From DAIQON01 sp036787835 (GTDB taxonomy: Bacteria; Patescibacteriota; Saccharimonadia; Saccharimonadales; UBA4665): DNA of 64,000 nt. The position numbers and the translations under genes were made by a program. The stretch's first letter is position 1; every line of letters begins with the position of its first letter. Positions 24,610 to 31,590 of this stretch are shown piece after piece. The stretch spans positions 62,001-126,000 of the forward strand of contig DAIQON010000001.1 in the NCBI GenBank assembly GCA_036787835.1. The letters run 5' to 3'. The notes under the pieces were generated by a model that had not been told where the DNA came from, searched no databases, and saw only the letters and a program-made list of their open reading frames with translations.

Positions 24610-24755
24610 ATGTCTTCAATCTCTTGCGGTATTCACAAGACGCAACAATACCATTTGATATAACCTTCTCTATGCCACCTCTTGATAAAAGAACACGTGG
24701 CTATACACCTCAACAGATCAAAGAGCTACAAGAAACCGTTGGTGGTGAGTGGTAA
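24610..24755 (+). pseudogene. Frameshifted small gene, D-K-R-T-R-G-Y-T-P ... G-G-E-W family, copy 2
   Basis: ATG 24610 gives M-S-S-I-S-C-G-I-H-K and then stops. The -1 frame reads I-P-F-D-I-T-F-S-M-P-P-L, D-K-R-T-R-G-Y-T-P and K-E-L-Q-E-T-V-G-G-E-W, then TAA. It aligns with copy 1 in both frames although the DNA has diverged considerably. A TTG in the second frame could start a ~43-aa peptide without a frameshift. Confidence 0.5.
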
Positions 24756-24854
24756 TTTACAGACCCACTACGCTCACCACTATATTTTATAAGTCCAAAC
24801 AATAAAGGAAGTTATTACCATAATAAAACAGGATTTAGTTGGCTTGCAGAGTAA
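24756..24854 (+). other. In-frame continuation after copy 2 stop
   Basis: Directly after the TAA of copy 2 the same frame stays open for 32 codons: T-D-P-L-R-S-P-L-Y-F-I-S-P ... K-G-S-Y-Y-H-N-K-T-G-F-S-W-L-A-E, then TAA. It looks protein-like. A degenerate relative (R-G-S-Y-N-H-D) follows the next gene at ~26191. Probably debris of an older C-terminus. Confidence 0.35.
24801..24830. repeat. Degenerate direct repeat, left of nuclease gene
   Basis: AGGAAGTTATtACCA and its surroundings match 26191-26220 at about 22 of 30 positions in the same orientation. The pair brackets the PD-(D/E)XK gene. Confidence 0.45.
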
Positions 24855-24871
24855 TCAAAAATTCAGAGTAG

Positions 24872-24877
24872 TATAAT
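24872..24877 (+). promoter_or_regulatory. -10 box of the nuclease-like gene (leaderless start)
   Basis: TATAAT ends 8 nt before ATG 24886, so the message should have almost no leader. No good -35 is visible. Confidence 0.5.
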
Positions 24878-24885
24878 TATTTAAG

Positions 24886-26157
24886 ATGACAAAAAACGCT
24901 TTTAACGAAAAAGGAGAAGCGGCGGAACAACTTATCGGCGCTCTTTGTAAAGATGCGTTCTTTGAAGATTTCTGTTTCAAAAACCCCTACTATACTAAAG
25001 GCAAAGAGCTTTGCGATGTACTCGTGGTGCTAGGTGATGTGGCTATTATTTGGCAAATCAAAAATATTAAGCTCAAGGAAGGCCACTTCAATAAATCAGA
25101 TATAGAAAAAGCCGTAAATCAGTGTCGCGGTGCAAGGCGGCAGCTAATTAAACTTGGTACAGCAAGTTTCAAGAACGTTGCTGGCAAAGACAAGACTATC
25201 GAAACATCCCAAATTAAGGAAGTGTTTTTGATCGCGGCCATTGAAGGCGGTACTCCGGACTTTAATAAATACTACGACGACGAGACAAAAAGTAACGGAA
25301 ATGTCCATATCTTCCTTGAAGGACTGACGCGTTTTGCGACCAAGCACCTAAATACAGTTACAGACTTCGTGGAATATCTACGCAAAAAGGAAGCGTTTCT
25401 GGCATCACACAAAAACATTATGTTGTCCGGAGGCGAGGAGAACCTATTAGCAATATACTTACGGAACAATCGAACGTTTGGGAACATGGAAGATGCCAAG
25501 GAAGTAGATATGATGTGGGCTGACCTAGAGGGAGCGGCTGATGAGCTTGAGAATAATGATAAAGAATATGCTGAAAAACTAGAGGCTGACCATTGGAGCA
25601 AGGGTTGGGATGAACTGATCGAAAAGAAGCGTGCGGGACTTATGCAAGATGGCTCCGAGGCGAACGACCCAGACCATGATAAGTTTCTGCAAAAGATGAT
25701 GAACCACAATCGTTTTGAGCGACGTGTACTGGGCAAGCAGTTCTTTGACGCGGCAGTGTTAGCCGCCGAACAGCCCTATGTAGAGACGTTTGTCTATAAA
25801 CGGCTCGTGCCGATTGATGATCATAACGTAACCTACCTTTTTTTGTTTGCGGGCGACCAAAACACACCAAGAATAAGACGCCAGAAGATACTCTATGCAA
25901 CAGCCTTGGCCGCTAAACAGGTTATGCCACAGAATGATATGCTCATCGCTATAGCAACTGAGCTGCACATGGTTAAAACTCCAACCTCTAGCTTTGAATG
26001 GGTAATGCTAGACATGGCTGCTGGTGAATTTGAAAAGGAGTGTGGTGATGAAGCGCGTAAATATCGCGATAAGCTGAATATCTGGAAGAGACCGATAGCC
26101 TACCAAACAACCTCGTGGGAATACCCAAGTGATGCTCGAAAAAAGAGAAAGAAGTAA
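24886..26157 (+). CDS. PD-(D/E)XK nuclease-like protein
   Basis: 423 aa. The N-terminal domain resembles Mrr/REase-like folds: K-G-E-A-A-E-Q-L at 9-16, D44 in E-L-C-D-V-L-V-V, then I-W-Q-I-K at 55-59, giving D-x12-Q-x-K. The rest is helical, rich in Glu/Lys, with no second motif I recognise, and ends with a basic A-R-K-K-R-K-K tail. The gene looks more GC-rich than its neighbours. Its flanking repeats and single-gene unit suggest a transferred cassette. A defence or restriction-like role is inference; no methylase is nearby. Confidence 0.6.
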   Translation: MTKNAFNEKGEAAEQLIGALCKDAFFEDFCFKNPYYTKGKELCDVLVVLGDVAIIWQIKNIKLKEGHFNKSDIEKAVNQCRGARRQLIKLGTASFKNVAGKDKTIETSQIKEVFLIAAIEGGTPDFNKYYDDETKSNGNVHIFLEGLTRFATKHLNTVTDFVEYLRKKEAFLASHKNIMLSGGEENLLAIYLRNNRTFGNMEDAKEVDMMWADLEGAADELENNDKEYAEKLEADHWSKGWDELIEKKRAGLMQDGSEANDPDHDKFLQKMMNHNRFERRVLGKQFFDAAVLAAEQPYVETFVYKRLVPIDDHNVTYLFLFAGDQNTPRIRRQKILYATALAAKQVMPQNDMLIAIATELHMVKTPTSSFEWVMLDMAAGEFEKECGDEARKYRDKLNIWKRPIAYQTTSWEYPSDARKKRKK

Positions 26158-26190
26158 TTAAGCGCACTGTTCACTTCTTATCCAGTTCAC

Positions 26191-26220
26191 TATAGAGGAA
26201 GTTATAACCACGATTAAGAC
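26191..26220. repeat. Degenerate direct repeat, right of nuclease gene
   Basis: Partner of 24801-24830. In the matching frame it still reads Y-R-G-S-Y-N-H-D compared with N-K-G-S-Y-Y-H-N on the left, so it is the remnant of the same coding end. Confidence 0.45.
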
Positions 26221-26258
26221 TGACTCAATGTCTTTCTCAATCTAGTAAGTTCATTGAA

Positions 26259-27278
26259 TCAATAGATCATCCACTTTAGCTGATCAGGCTGATTTTCAAC
26301 TAAAGTATAATCTTGTACTTTAGCTAAAGTTTCAGACATGATTTTATTCGGCTGAGCCGAATTACTACGCTTAAGAATCTCACCGGCTGATTCAGTAATC
26401 CATGTCGGTTCTATATTCCCTAGCTTAATAGCAACTTGAATCATTTTTGGCGCATCTTCTTCGTGCCAGTCACTAACCTTATGCCTTGCTAGTTCGTATA
26501 GATACTCAATGAATATACTTGTAGCGATCTTCGCATATCTTGCCTTACTCTTCTCGCTATTGTTGTTTTTTAGCTCTCTCATCAGGTGCATACCTCTGGC
26601 ATACAAAATATCGCTATAACCATTGAGAATCAGATCATTCTGACTGCGACTCACAGTTGCAACTGTGTCTAAAGCATCCTTATTTAGTACGCCCCAAGCG
26701 TAATCCCAAAATGTAAAACCACGTTCGAATGATTGATTATGTATTACTGCGCAACAATCATAGGCTTCCGAAATGTATAAGAAGCAACGTCCGTAGTTGC
26801 AATTCAGCTTGTTGTCTTGGATTGTTTGCAGGACTGACTTAAGTCGCTCTACCTGCTGAGCCTTTTCGTAATAATCGCTTGAAATCGAATCTAACTTTTC
26901 AATATCTTTTTCTTTGAAGTACATTCCTTTGCGAACTACCATCTTTTCGCCACAAGCTGGACATTTTCTAGCGCGGGTAGCATTAAAGGGGTGAACTACG
27001 CCACAATATGGACAAGTATTAGTATTTGCATTTGGCGAGATTTGTTTTAGTAGCCGTACGGTTATGTCTTCTCCGTAAGAGTATTCTTTAGATTGAGCAT
27101 TATAGAAAGGTATCAATATGTCATTATGATGTTTGATCCTTGCTTCGAAATCGGGATTTTTAGGCTGGCTACCAAACCCATCGACGTATGACTTACCGTC
27201 TACCTTTACGGAAACGTCAAATGTCGGCGATGATTTAACTTTTTGTTGCGGTGCCTTAAATAAATCAAAAAATCCCAT
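26259..27278 (-). CDS. Zinc-ribbon protein, last gene of the Hsp70/AAA+ operon
   Basis: 339 aa. It starts M-G-F-F-D-L-F-K, an N-terminus often seen on small Zn-ribbon or phage-shock-like proteins. A zinc ribbon C-P-Y-C-G ... C-P-A-C-G lies at ~89-114. A helical region follows, with Cys-rich C-N-Y-G-R-C-F and D-C-C-A. No TM helix. It starts 12 nt after the preceding gene's stop. The link with the chaperone genes suggests a client adaptor or regulator (inference). Confidence 0.65.
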   Translation of the reverse strand: MGFFDLFKAPQQKVKSSPTFDVSVKVDGKSYVDGFGSQPKNPDFEARIKHHNDILIPFYNAQSKEYSYGEDITVRLLKQISPNANTNTCPYCGVVHPFNATRARKCPACGEKMVVRKGMYFKEKDIEKLDSISSDYYEKAQQVERLKSVLQTIQDNKLNCNYGRCFLYISEAYDCCAVIHNQSFERGFTFWDYAWGVLNKDALDTVATVSRSQNDLILNGYSDILYARGMHLMRELKNNNSEKSKARYAKIATSIFIEYLYELARHKVSDWHEEDAPKMIQVAIKLGNIEPTWITESAGEILKRSNSAQPNKIMSETLAKVQDYTLVENQPDQLKWMIY

Positions 27279-27290
27279 ATAACTATTTAC

Positions 27291-27743
27291 CTATATTTCC
27301 TGCATGGTATTCAGGTCGATTTTAGCTGTCGCCCCTTGTGAAGATTCGAAAACATGCGACAAAATAGTTACAAACAGATTGCTATCACTGTTAATGAATA
27401 GGTATGCTTTTTTATCCCATTCAGCTAAGTTGATGAAAACAGTATCACCGACTTTCAATCCTCTATCTTTCTTTAGATGAAAAGTAACATCATCGGTGCC
27501 TTCTTTGAACTCTATCGGTACAGTAAAGGATATAGAACCGTTCGATTCTTGAGATATATTTTTAATTTTGGTTGTCACGCAGTAAGAAGTGTATTGGGGA
27601 TCAGTATTTTCACAACCTTTATAGTTTTTGTCTGGAAGCCCAGCTTTGGTTGGAATCAACAAAAGAACTGCCACAATGGCGACGAGCAGTATTATCCACC
27701 ATCTTTCTTTTAGAAATGCTACAGTTTTATTCATATTTAGCAT
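27291..27743 (-). CDS. Single-pass membrane protein
   Basis: 150 aa from the ATG ending at 27743, one base after the previous stop. A longer form reaching back to 27791 would overlap the upstream gene by ~47 nt and has no ribosome-binding site. A TM helix at ~12-32 (W-W-I-I-L-L-V-A-I-V-A-V) is followed by an outside-type beta-rich domain with two cysteines (G-C-E-N ... S-Y-C). Unknown family; part of the chaperone operon. Confidence 0.65.
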   Translation of the reverse strand: MLNMNKTVAFLKERWWIILLVAIVAVLLLIPTKAGLPDKNYKGCENTDPQYTSYCVTTKIKNISQESNGSISFTVPIEFKEGTDDVTFHLKKDRGLKVGDTVFINLAEWDKKAYLFINSDSNLFVTILSHVFESSQGATAKIDLNTMQEI

Positions 27744-27744
27744 T

Positions 27745-28014
27745 TTATCGTCCATAGGATTCGCAGCCTTGCCCGTCACCATCTGCGTCAAAATGATATA
27801 CGTCCTTTTTAACCACAGTGACTGTTCTACCTACTGCTTTGCAATTAATATCGTTCTTAACGTTAGGCACGCAAGCACCAGAATAATTATCATTACATGC
27901 ACCAGTGCCACCTCTACGGTCATTTGAAGCAGAATGAATAATGAAACCAATGACAATGACACAAGCAACTACGCCAATAACTATCAGATATAACTTCTTG
28001 GTTGAATCTTTCAT
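27745..28014 (-). CDS. Excalibur-like small exported protein
   Basis: 89 aa. An N-terminal TM or signal helix (~8-28) is followed by a short cysteine-containing linker and a C-terminal D-A-D-G-D-G-Q-G-C-E, the calcium-binding signature of Excalibur domains (D-x-D-x-D-G-x-x-C-E). Excalibur domains occur on surface proteins and nucleases. Here it stands alone on a membrane anchor. It follows the A24-like gene by one base. Confidence 0.7.
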   Translation of the reverse strand: MKDSTKKLYLIVIGVVACVIVIGFIIHSASNDRRGGTGACNDNYSGACVPNVKNDINCKAVGRTVTVVKKDVYHFDADGDGQGCESYGR

Positions 28015-28015
28015 A

Positions 28016-28669
28016 TCAATTTATAACCTGTTGTCCGATAACAAGAGCAAGGAGAATTGAAGTTACCCATAAAACTCCTGTGCCTACACGAAAAGGCGTA
28101 TGGGTTTTAGAAGCCTTGCTACCGATATATTCCGCCAGCATTGAGACTGCTGTAAGTGCTACCATAAATCCGACACAGAAAAGTCCAAGCTTCCAGCCAA
28201 GTAAAAGCCCAGCGAGGAAGCCGAGCTTTACGTCACCACCGCCGATCCATCTGCCTTTAGAAACCTGAAACAGAACATACGGTATACCCCCAACCAATAG
28301 ACCTCCAAGTATGGCACTCCCAATTACACCCGAATTACTGGTCTGTATCGCAACAAAAATCTGAAATACTACTACTGCTAAAGTCAGTGGTCTTGTTATT
28401 TTATCGGGCAAGAGTAAGGTCTTACCGTTCACTAGACCTAGAGTAAATAAACCAAGCAATATAATCGCCCAAAATATATAAATGATTAGGTTGCCAAAGC
28501 TTTGAGAGGTTTGCGCCCAACTATTAAACGAGACGAATAATATAAAGCCCAGTATCAATTCAGGTAATACTCCTCTTCTTTTATAAATGCTGGCTAAGTC
28601 TGACTTCTTGTCATCTGGGTAAAACCAACGCAAGAATGGAACTGATGTTTTATATTCAAAGTTGTTCAT
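28016..28669 (-). CDS. A24 prepilin-peptidase-like membrane protein, first catalytic Asp missing
   Basis: 217 aa, about six TM helices. It keeps G-R-W-I-G-G-G-D-V-K-L-G, the second aspartate motif, and K-G-like flanks similar to pilD at 13835. The first site reads L-V-N-G-K-T-L-L-L-P-D where active enzymes have D-x-x-x-x-x-L-P; the Asp is Asn. The zinc-binding methyltransferase domain is absent. It is probably not an active GxGD protease, or it uses another residue. It lies in the chaperone operon, not the pilus locus. Confidence 0.75.
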   Translation of the reverse strand: MNNFEYKTSVPFLRWFYPDDKKSDLASIYKRRGVLPELILGFILFVSFNSWAQTSQSFGNLIIYIFWAIILLGLFTLGLVNGKTLLLPDKITRPLTLAVVVFQIFVAIQTSNSGVIGSAILGGLLVGGIPYVLFQVSKGRWIGGGDVKLGFLAGLLLGWKLGLFCVGFMVALTAVSMLAEYIGSKASKTHTPFRVGTGVLWVTSILLALVIGQQVIN

Positions 28670-28675
28670 ATTAGG

Positions 28676-29746
28676 CTATCTTCGCTCCATACTTTCAAAC
28701 TGTTTGTAATACTCAATTTCATCTTCCAATACTGACGGCGTTGTTTGCTTAATTGTAAGCTCTACAGACTCTTGGTCTATATAGTCTTTCCCCGCATTTA
28801 GAGCTTCTCTAGCTGCTTCTGTGGCGATTAGCTCAATATCTGAACTTACATAGTATTCGGTGAGCTGTGCAAGCTTTGCGTAGTCAATGTTTTTGGTTGG
28901 GCGGTCAGATAAAAATAGCTTGAATAATTCAATCCTTGCTTCTTCGTCAGGCGGTGAAACCATAATACGCTTGTCCATACGTCCCGCCCTTAGTAAGGCA
29001 GTGTCTATTAAATGTGGACGATTCGTAGCGGCAATTACAAGTACTTTATATTTACCTGCGTCATTGAGTTGCATAAGAAACTCATTTACCTCTTCTTGCT
29101 TGTGTTGGAACTCTGCACCAATACTTTCTCGCTTCGGTATTAGTCCCTCAATTTCATCAATAAAGATTATTGATGGTGCTTTAGCCTTTGCCATATCAAA
29201 TAGTCTTCCGACTTTGCCGACAGTACCGTGTATATACGAAGAAGCTATGTCAGAGTGTTTTACCTCTACAAAGTTATAGCCTAATTCTTCCGCTAGTTTT
29301 CTTACGATAAAGGTTTTGCCGCAGCCAGGAGGACCAAATAGCAGTATTCCGTTAGGAATAGACAACTTAAACTTCTCATACTTCTCTGGGTTCTTTAGTG
29401 GCTTAATAACATCTTCCAGCAAGTCATTCTTGAGCTTTCGCATTCCTGCTACAGAGTCAAAACCCTTTAATTGCGTTAGCCCATCAATAATATCTGTAAC
29501 GTGTTCTTGGGAATGGCTTTCGGTGACGATTCCTAAGTACTCCGTACCAGCTAGGCTAATCTTAATTAGCTTATCCTTTCCACCCCTAACATCACTTGGC
29601 TTGAGATTTATGAAAAGATACAGGAACTTCCCATCACTCAATTCATATACCTCTGTGAAGAATACTTTTTCAATACGGCTTTTTATAGATACACCCTTTT
29701 GAACCTCGTACCCGTTATACAGAATTGGCTTACTGGGATTTGCCAT
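28676..29746 (-). CDS. AAA+ ATPase (FtsH/Cdc48-like)
   Basis: 356 aa. An N-terminal domain of ~100 residues is followed by one AAA+ module: Walker A G-P-P-G-C-G-K-T (138-145), pore-like S-S-Y-I-H-G, Walker B I-I-F-I-D-E (193-198), sensor 1 A-A-T-N-R-P (~242) and arginine fingers in L-L-R-A-G-R-M-D-K-R (~253-260). A classical-type AAA lid follows. There is no protease domain and no TM segment, so it is probably an unfoldase or remodeller. The ATG overlaps the stop of the J-like gene by one base. Confidence 0.9.
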   Translation of the reverse strand: MANPSKPILYNGYEVQKGVSIKSRIEKVFFTEVYELSDGKFLYLFINLKPSDVRGGKDKLIKISLAGTEYLGIVTESHSQEHVTDIIDGLTQLKGFDSVAGMRKLKNDLLEDVIKPLKNPEKYEKFKLSIPNGILLFGPPGCGKTFIVRKLAEELGYNFVEVKHSDIASSYIHGTVGKVGRLFDMAKAKAPSIIFIDEIEGLIPKRESIGAEFQHKQEEVNEFLMQLNDAGKYKVLVIAATNRPHLIDTALLRAGRMDKRIMVSPPDEEARIELFKLFLSDRPTKNIDYAKLAQLTEYYVSSDIELIATEAAREALNAGKDYIDQESVELTIKQTTPSVLEDEIEYYKQFESMERR

Positions 29747-31590
29747 TATCTTAGACCATTACATTCTGTAGCTTTGTCATTAACCTGCTGCACTAATGAG
29801 TTCTGCTGCGGAACTAAAGCATTAAAGTTATCAGCGTCATTATTCGCTTTATAACCGTTCATTTGCGACTCTATTGAGTCTAGCTGGCTCTTTAAGCTAT
29901 CGTACTGGTCTTTACAGGTTGTGTAGGCAGATGAGCTTGAGCCACTTGATGAGCCAGAAGTACCAGTTGAAGTCCCAGTATTGCTTGAATTATCACTACT
30001 AGCTCCAATTGCAATAAGAATTATGATCCCGATTACTATATACCACACCCATTTTTGAATGGCTTTCTTCCGCTTTATTGCAGGTAAATGATGTGAGAGG
30101 TTAGCGTAAATACTGCTATCAATCAAGAAGACTAATAAGGTATCTTCAAACTGGTCTTTGAATGTTTCAGAAGCCCCCTCAAGGATTCCATTTCGGTATG
30201 TTTGTACGCTATCCAGATTTAACGAGTTAGCGTCACTAGTCATGCTTTCAATCTTGGCTAATACTTCATCTAGTGACTCTTTGTTGTAGTCAAAGTAATG
30301 TATGTAATTTAGGATAAACTCTTTGAGTCCAAGAAAACCGCTTTCAGCTTGTGCAAACTTACCAGCATTGAACTTTGCCATCATTTCTTTATAGCCCTCG
30401 GCTGCAAGACCTGTGACACACCACTTCATTCTTGTACTTAGATAGTCAACTAAATCTTTATCACTTTTGTTTTCTTTAAGGCGGCTTTCAATCAGTTCAA
30501 GAGCTTCATCATACTTCTCTTCCGCAAGTAGGTCATTTATTGGCTTTATGATTCTTTCATTAGACCTGTTCTGCCTTAATTGCTCTACGTCTTTATTGAT
30601 TTTGTTCAGAGTAGCTGGCGTTCCAGCAATCTTACTGGCGATATTCAGGAGTGCTACTGGCTTCGCCGATTCACTCAAGTTGTTGTAGAGGTCTAACGCC
30701 ACCGTTCGCAATGCTTCGGCGGCTTTGTCCCGCATTGTCTTAGACGCACTATCGCCATATAGACCAAGTTCTTTTAACTTATCAAAGTTAGTCTGTAGGA
30801 CTCTAGTAAGCCTTTTAAGGGTAGCTATCTCGTCGTCGCTGATAATGTTGTCTTCGCTTATATTGAGGTTCTCAAGCTTCTCAGAAGCGTCGTGAATGGC
30901 TTCGTAAATCGGCGACAATACATCTCGTTGCATTTTCTGACCTTTGACAGCAAACACCTGCGAAAATAAAGAATAGAAGCTATTGTCGTTATGCTTCTGG
31001 CTTACATCAGTATAAAAGTCGGAAAGCTCATCAGTTACTTTCTCGCTAAAATCAGTAAGTGCGCTTTTACTCGTCCCAATTTCGTCATTTAGTGCGTAAA
31101 GTTTTTCAAAATGTGACCAGAACTTATCTGATAAAACCAAGTCTTTCCAATAGCCAATTGATTGAGTTAGGTATTTCTTTTGTCCTTTTTCAAACAATAG
31201 TAATGAATTAATGACTGCAAGGTTTTTCTTTGCGACAAATCCACTAGCTGTTTCTTTAGTGGCTTCGGATTCCCAACGGCTAATTGCGCCATCAATATCA
31301 TTTGCCTGTAATAGCTTCAACGCCTTTTCATCATTGTCGTTTTCAACATCAAACCAAAAGAAGTACTCTTTAATCCTTTTTGTAGGTGAGCTTAAGCGTT
31401 GGACGGCTTCTTTTACTGCGCCCTCCTCTCGCTCAACCTTTGCAAAAGCTAAATCCGTTTCGTACTCTGAATGCTCATCAATTCTTAATAGATTGATGAT
31501 GTCTTTTGCACGCTTAGTTATCTCTTTCTGGGACGCAGACGTATCAAGTCCAAGCACATTGTATGCGTTTCCTAGAAAGAGGTTCGCCAT
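29746..31590 (-). CDS. J-domain-like membrane protein without HPD motif
   Basis: 614 aa. Residues ~8-75 (N-A-Y-N-V-L-G-L-D-T-S-A-S-Q-K-E-I-T-K-R-A ... L-S-S-P-T-K-R-I-K-E-Y) follow the J-domain pattern, but the loop that should carry H-P-D reads L-L-R-I-D-E. A long helical region (~80-500) follows, then a TM helix (~525-545, W-V-W-Y-I-V-I-G-I-I-I-L-I-A-I-G), a Ser/Gly/Thr linker and a C-terminal coiled coil. Overlaps Hsp70 and the AAA+ gene by one base each. Likely an Hsp70 partner acting at the membrane. Confidence 0.65.
   Translation of the reverse strand: MANLFLGNAYNVLGLDTSASQKEITKRAKDIINLLRIDEHSEYETDLAFAKVEREEGAVKEAVQRLSSPTKRIKEYFFWFDVENDNDEKALKLLQANDIDGAISRWESEATKETASGFVAKKNLAVINSLLLFEKGQKKYLTQSIGYWKDLVLSDKFWSHFEKLYALNDEIGTSKSALTDFSEKVTDELSDFYTDVSQKHNDNSFYSLFSQVFAVKGQKMQRDVLSPIYEAIHDASEKLENLNISEDNIISDDEIATLKRLTRVLQTNFDKLKELGLYGDSASKTMRDKAAEALRTVALDLYNNLSESAKPVALLNIASKIAGTPATLNKINKDVEQLRQNRSNERIIKPINDLLAEEKYDEALELIESRLKENKSDKDLVDYLSTRMKWCVTGLAAEGYKEMMAKFNAGKFAQAESGFLGLKEFILNYIHYFDYNKESLDEVLAKIESMTSDANSLNLDSVQTYRNGILEGASETFKDQFEDTLLVFLIDSSIYANLSHHLPAIKRKKAIQKWVWYIVIGIIILIAIGASSDNSSNTGTSTGTSGSSSGSSSSAYTTCKDQYDSLKSQLDSIESQMNGYKANNDADNFNALVPQQNSLVQQVNDKATECNGLR

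Noticed and set aside
25144..25968. Several overlapping minus-strand frames inside the nuclease gene
   Set aside because: They are shadows of one well-supported plus-strand gene, with Ser/Phe-rich, Cys-rich composition and no ribosome-binding sites or motifs.
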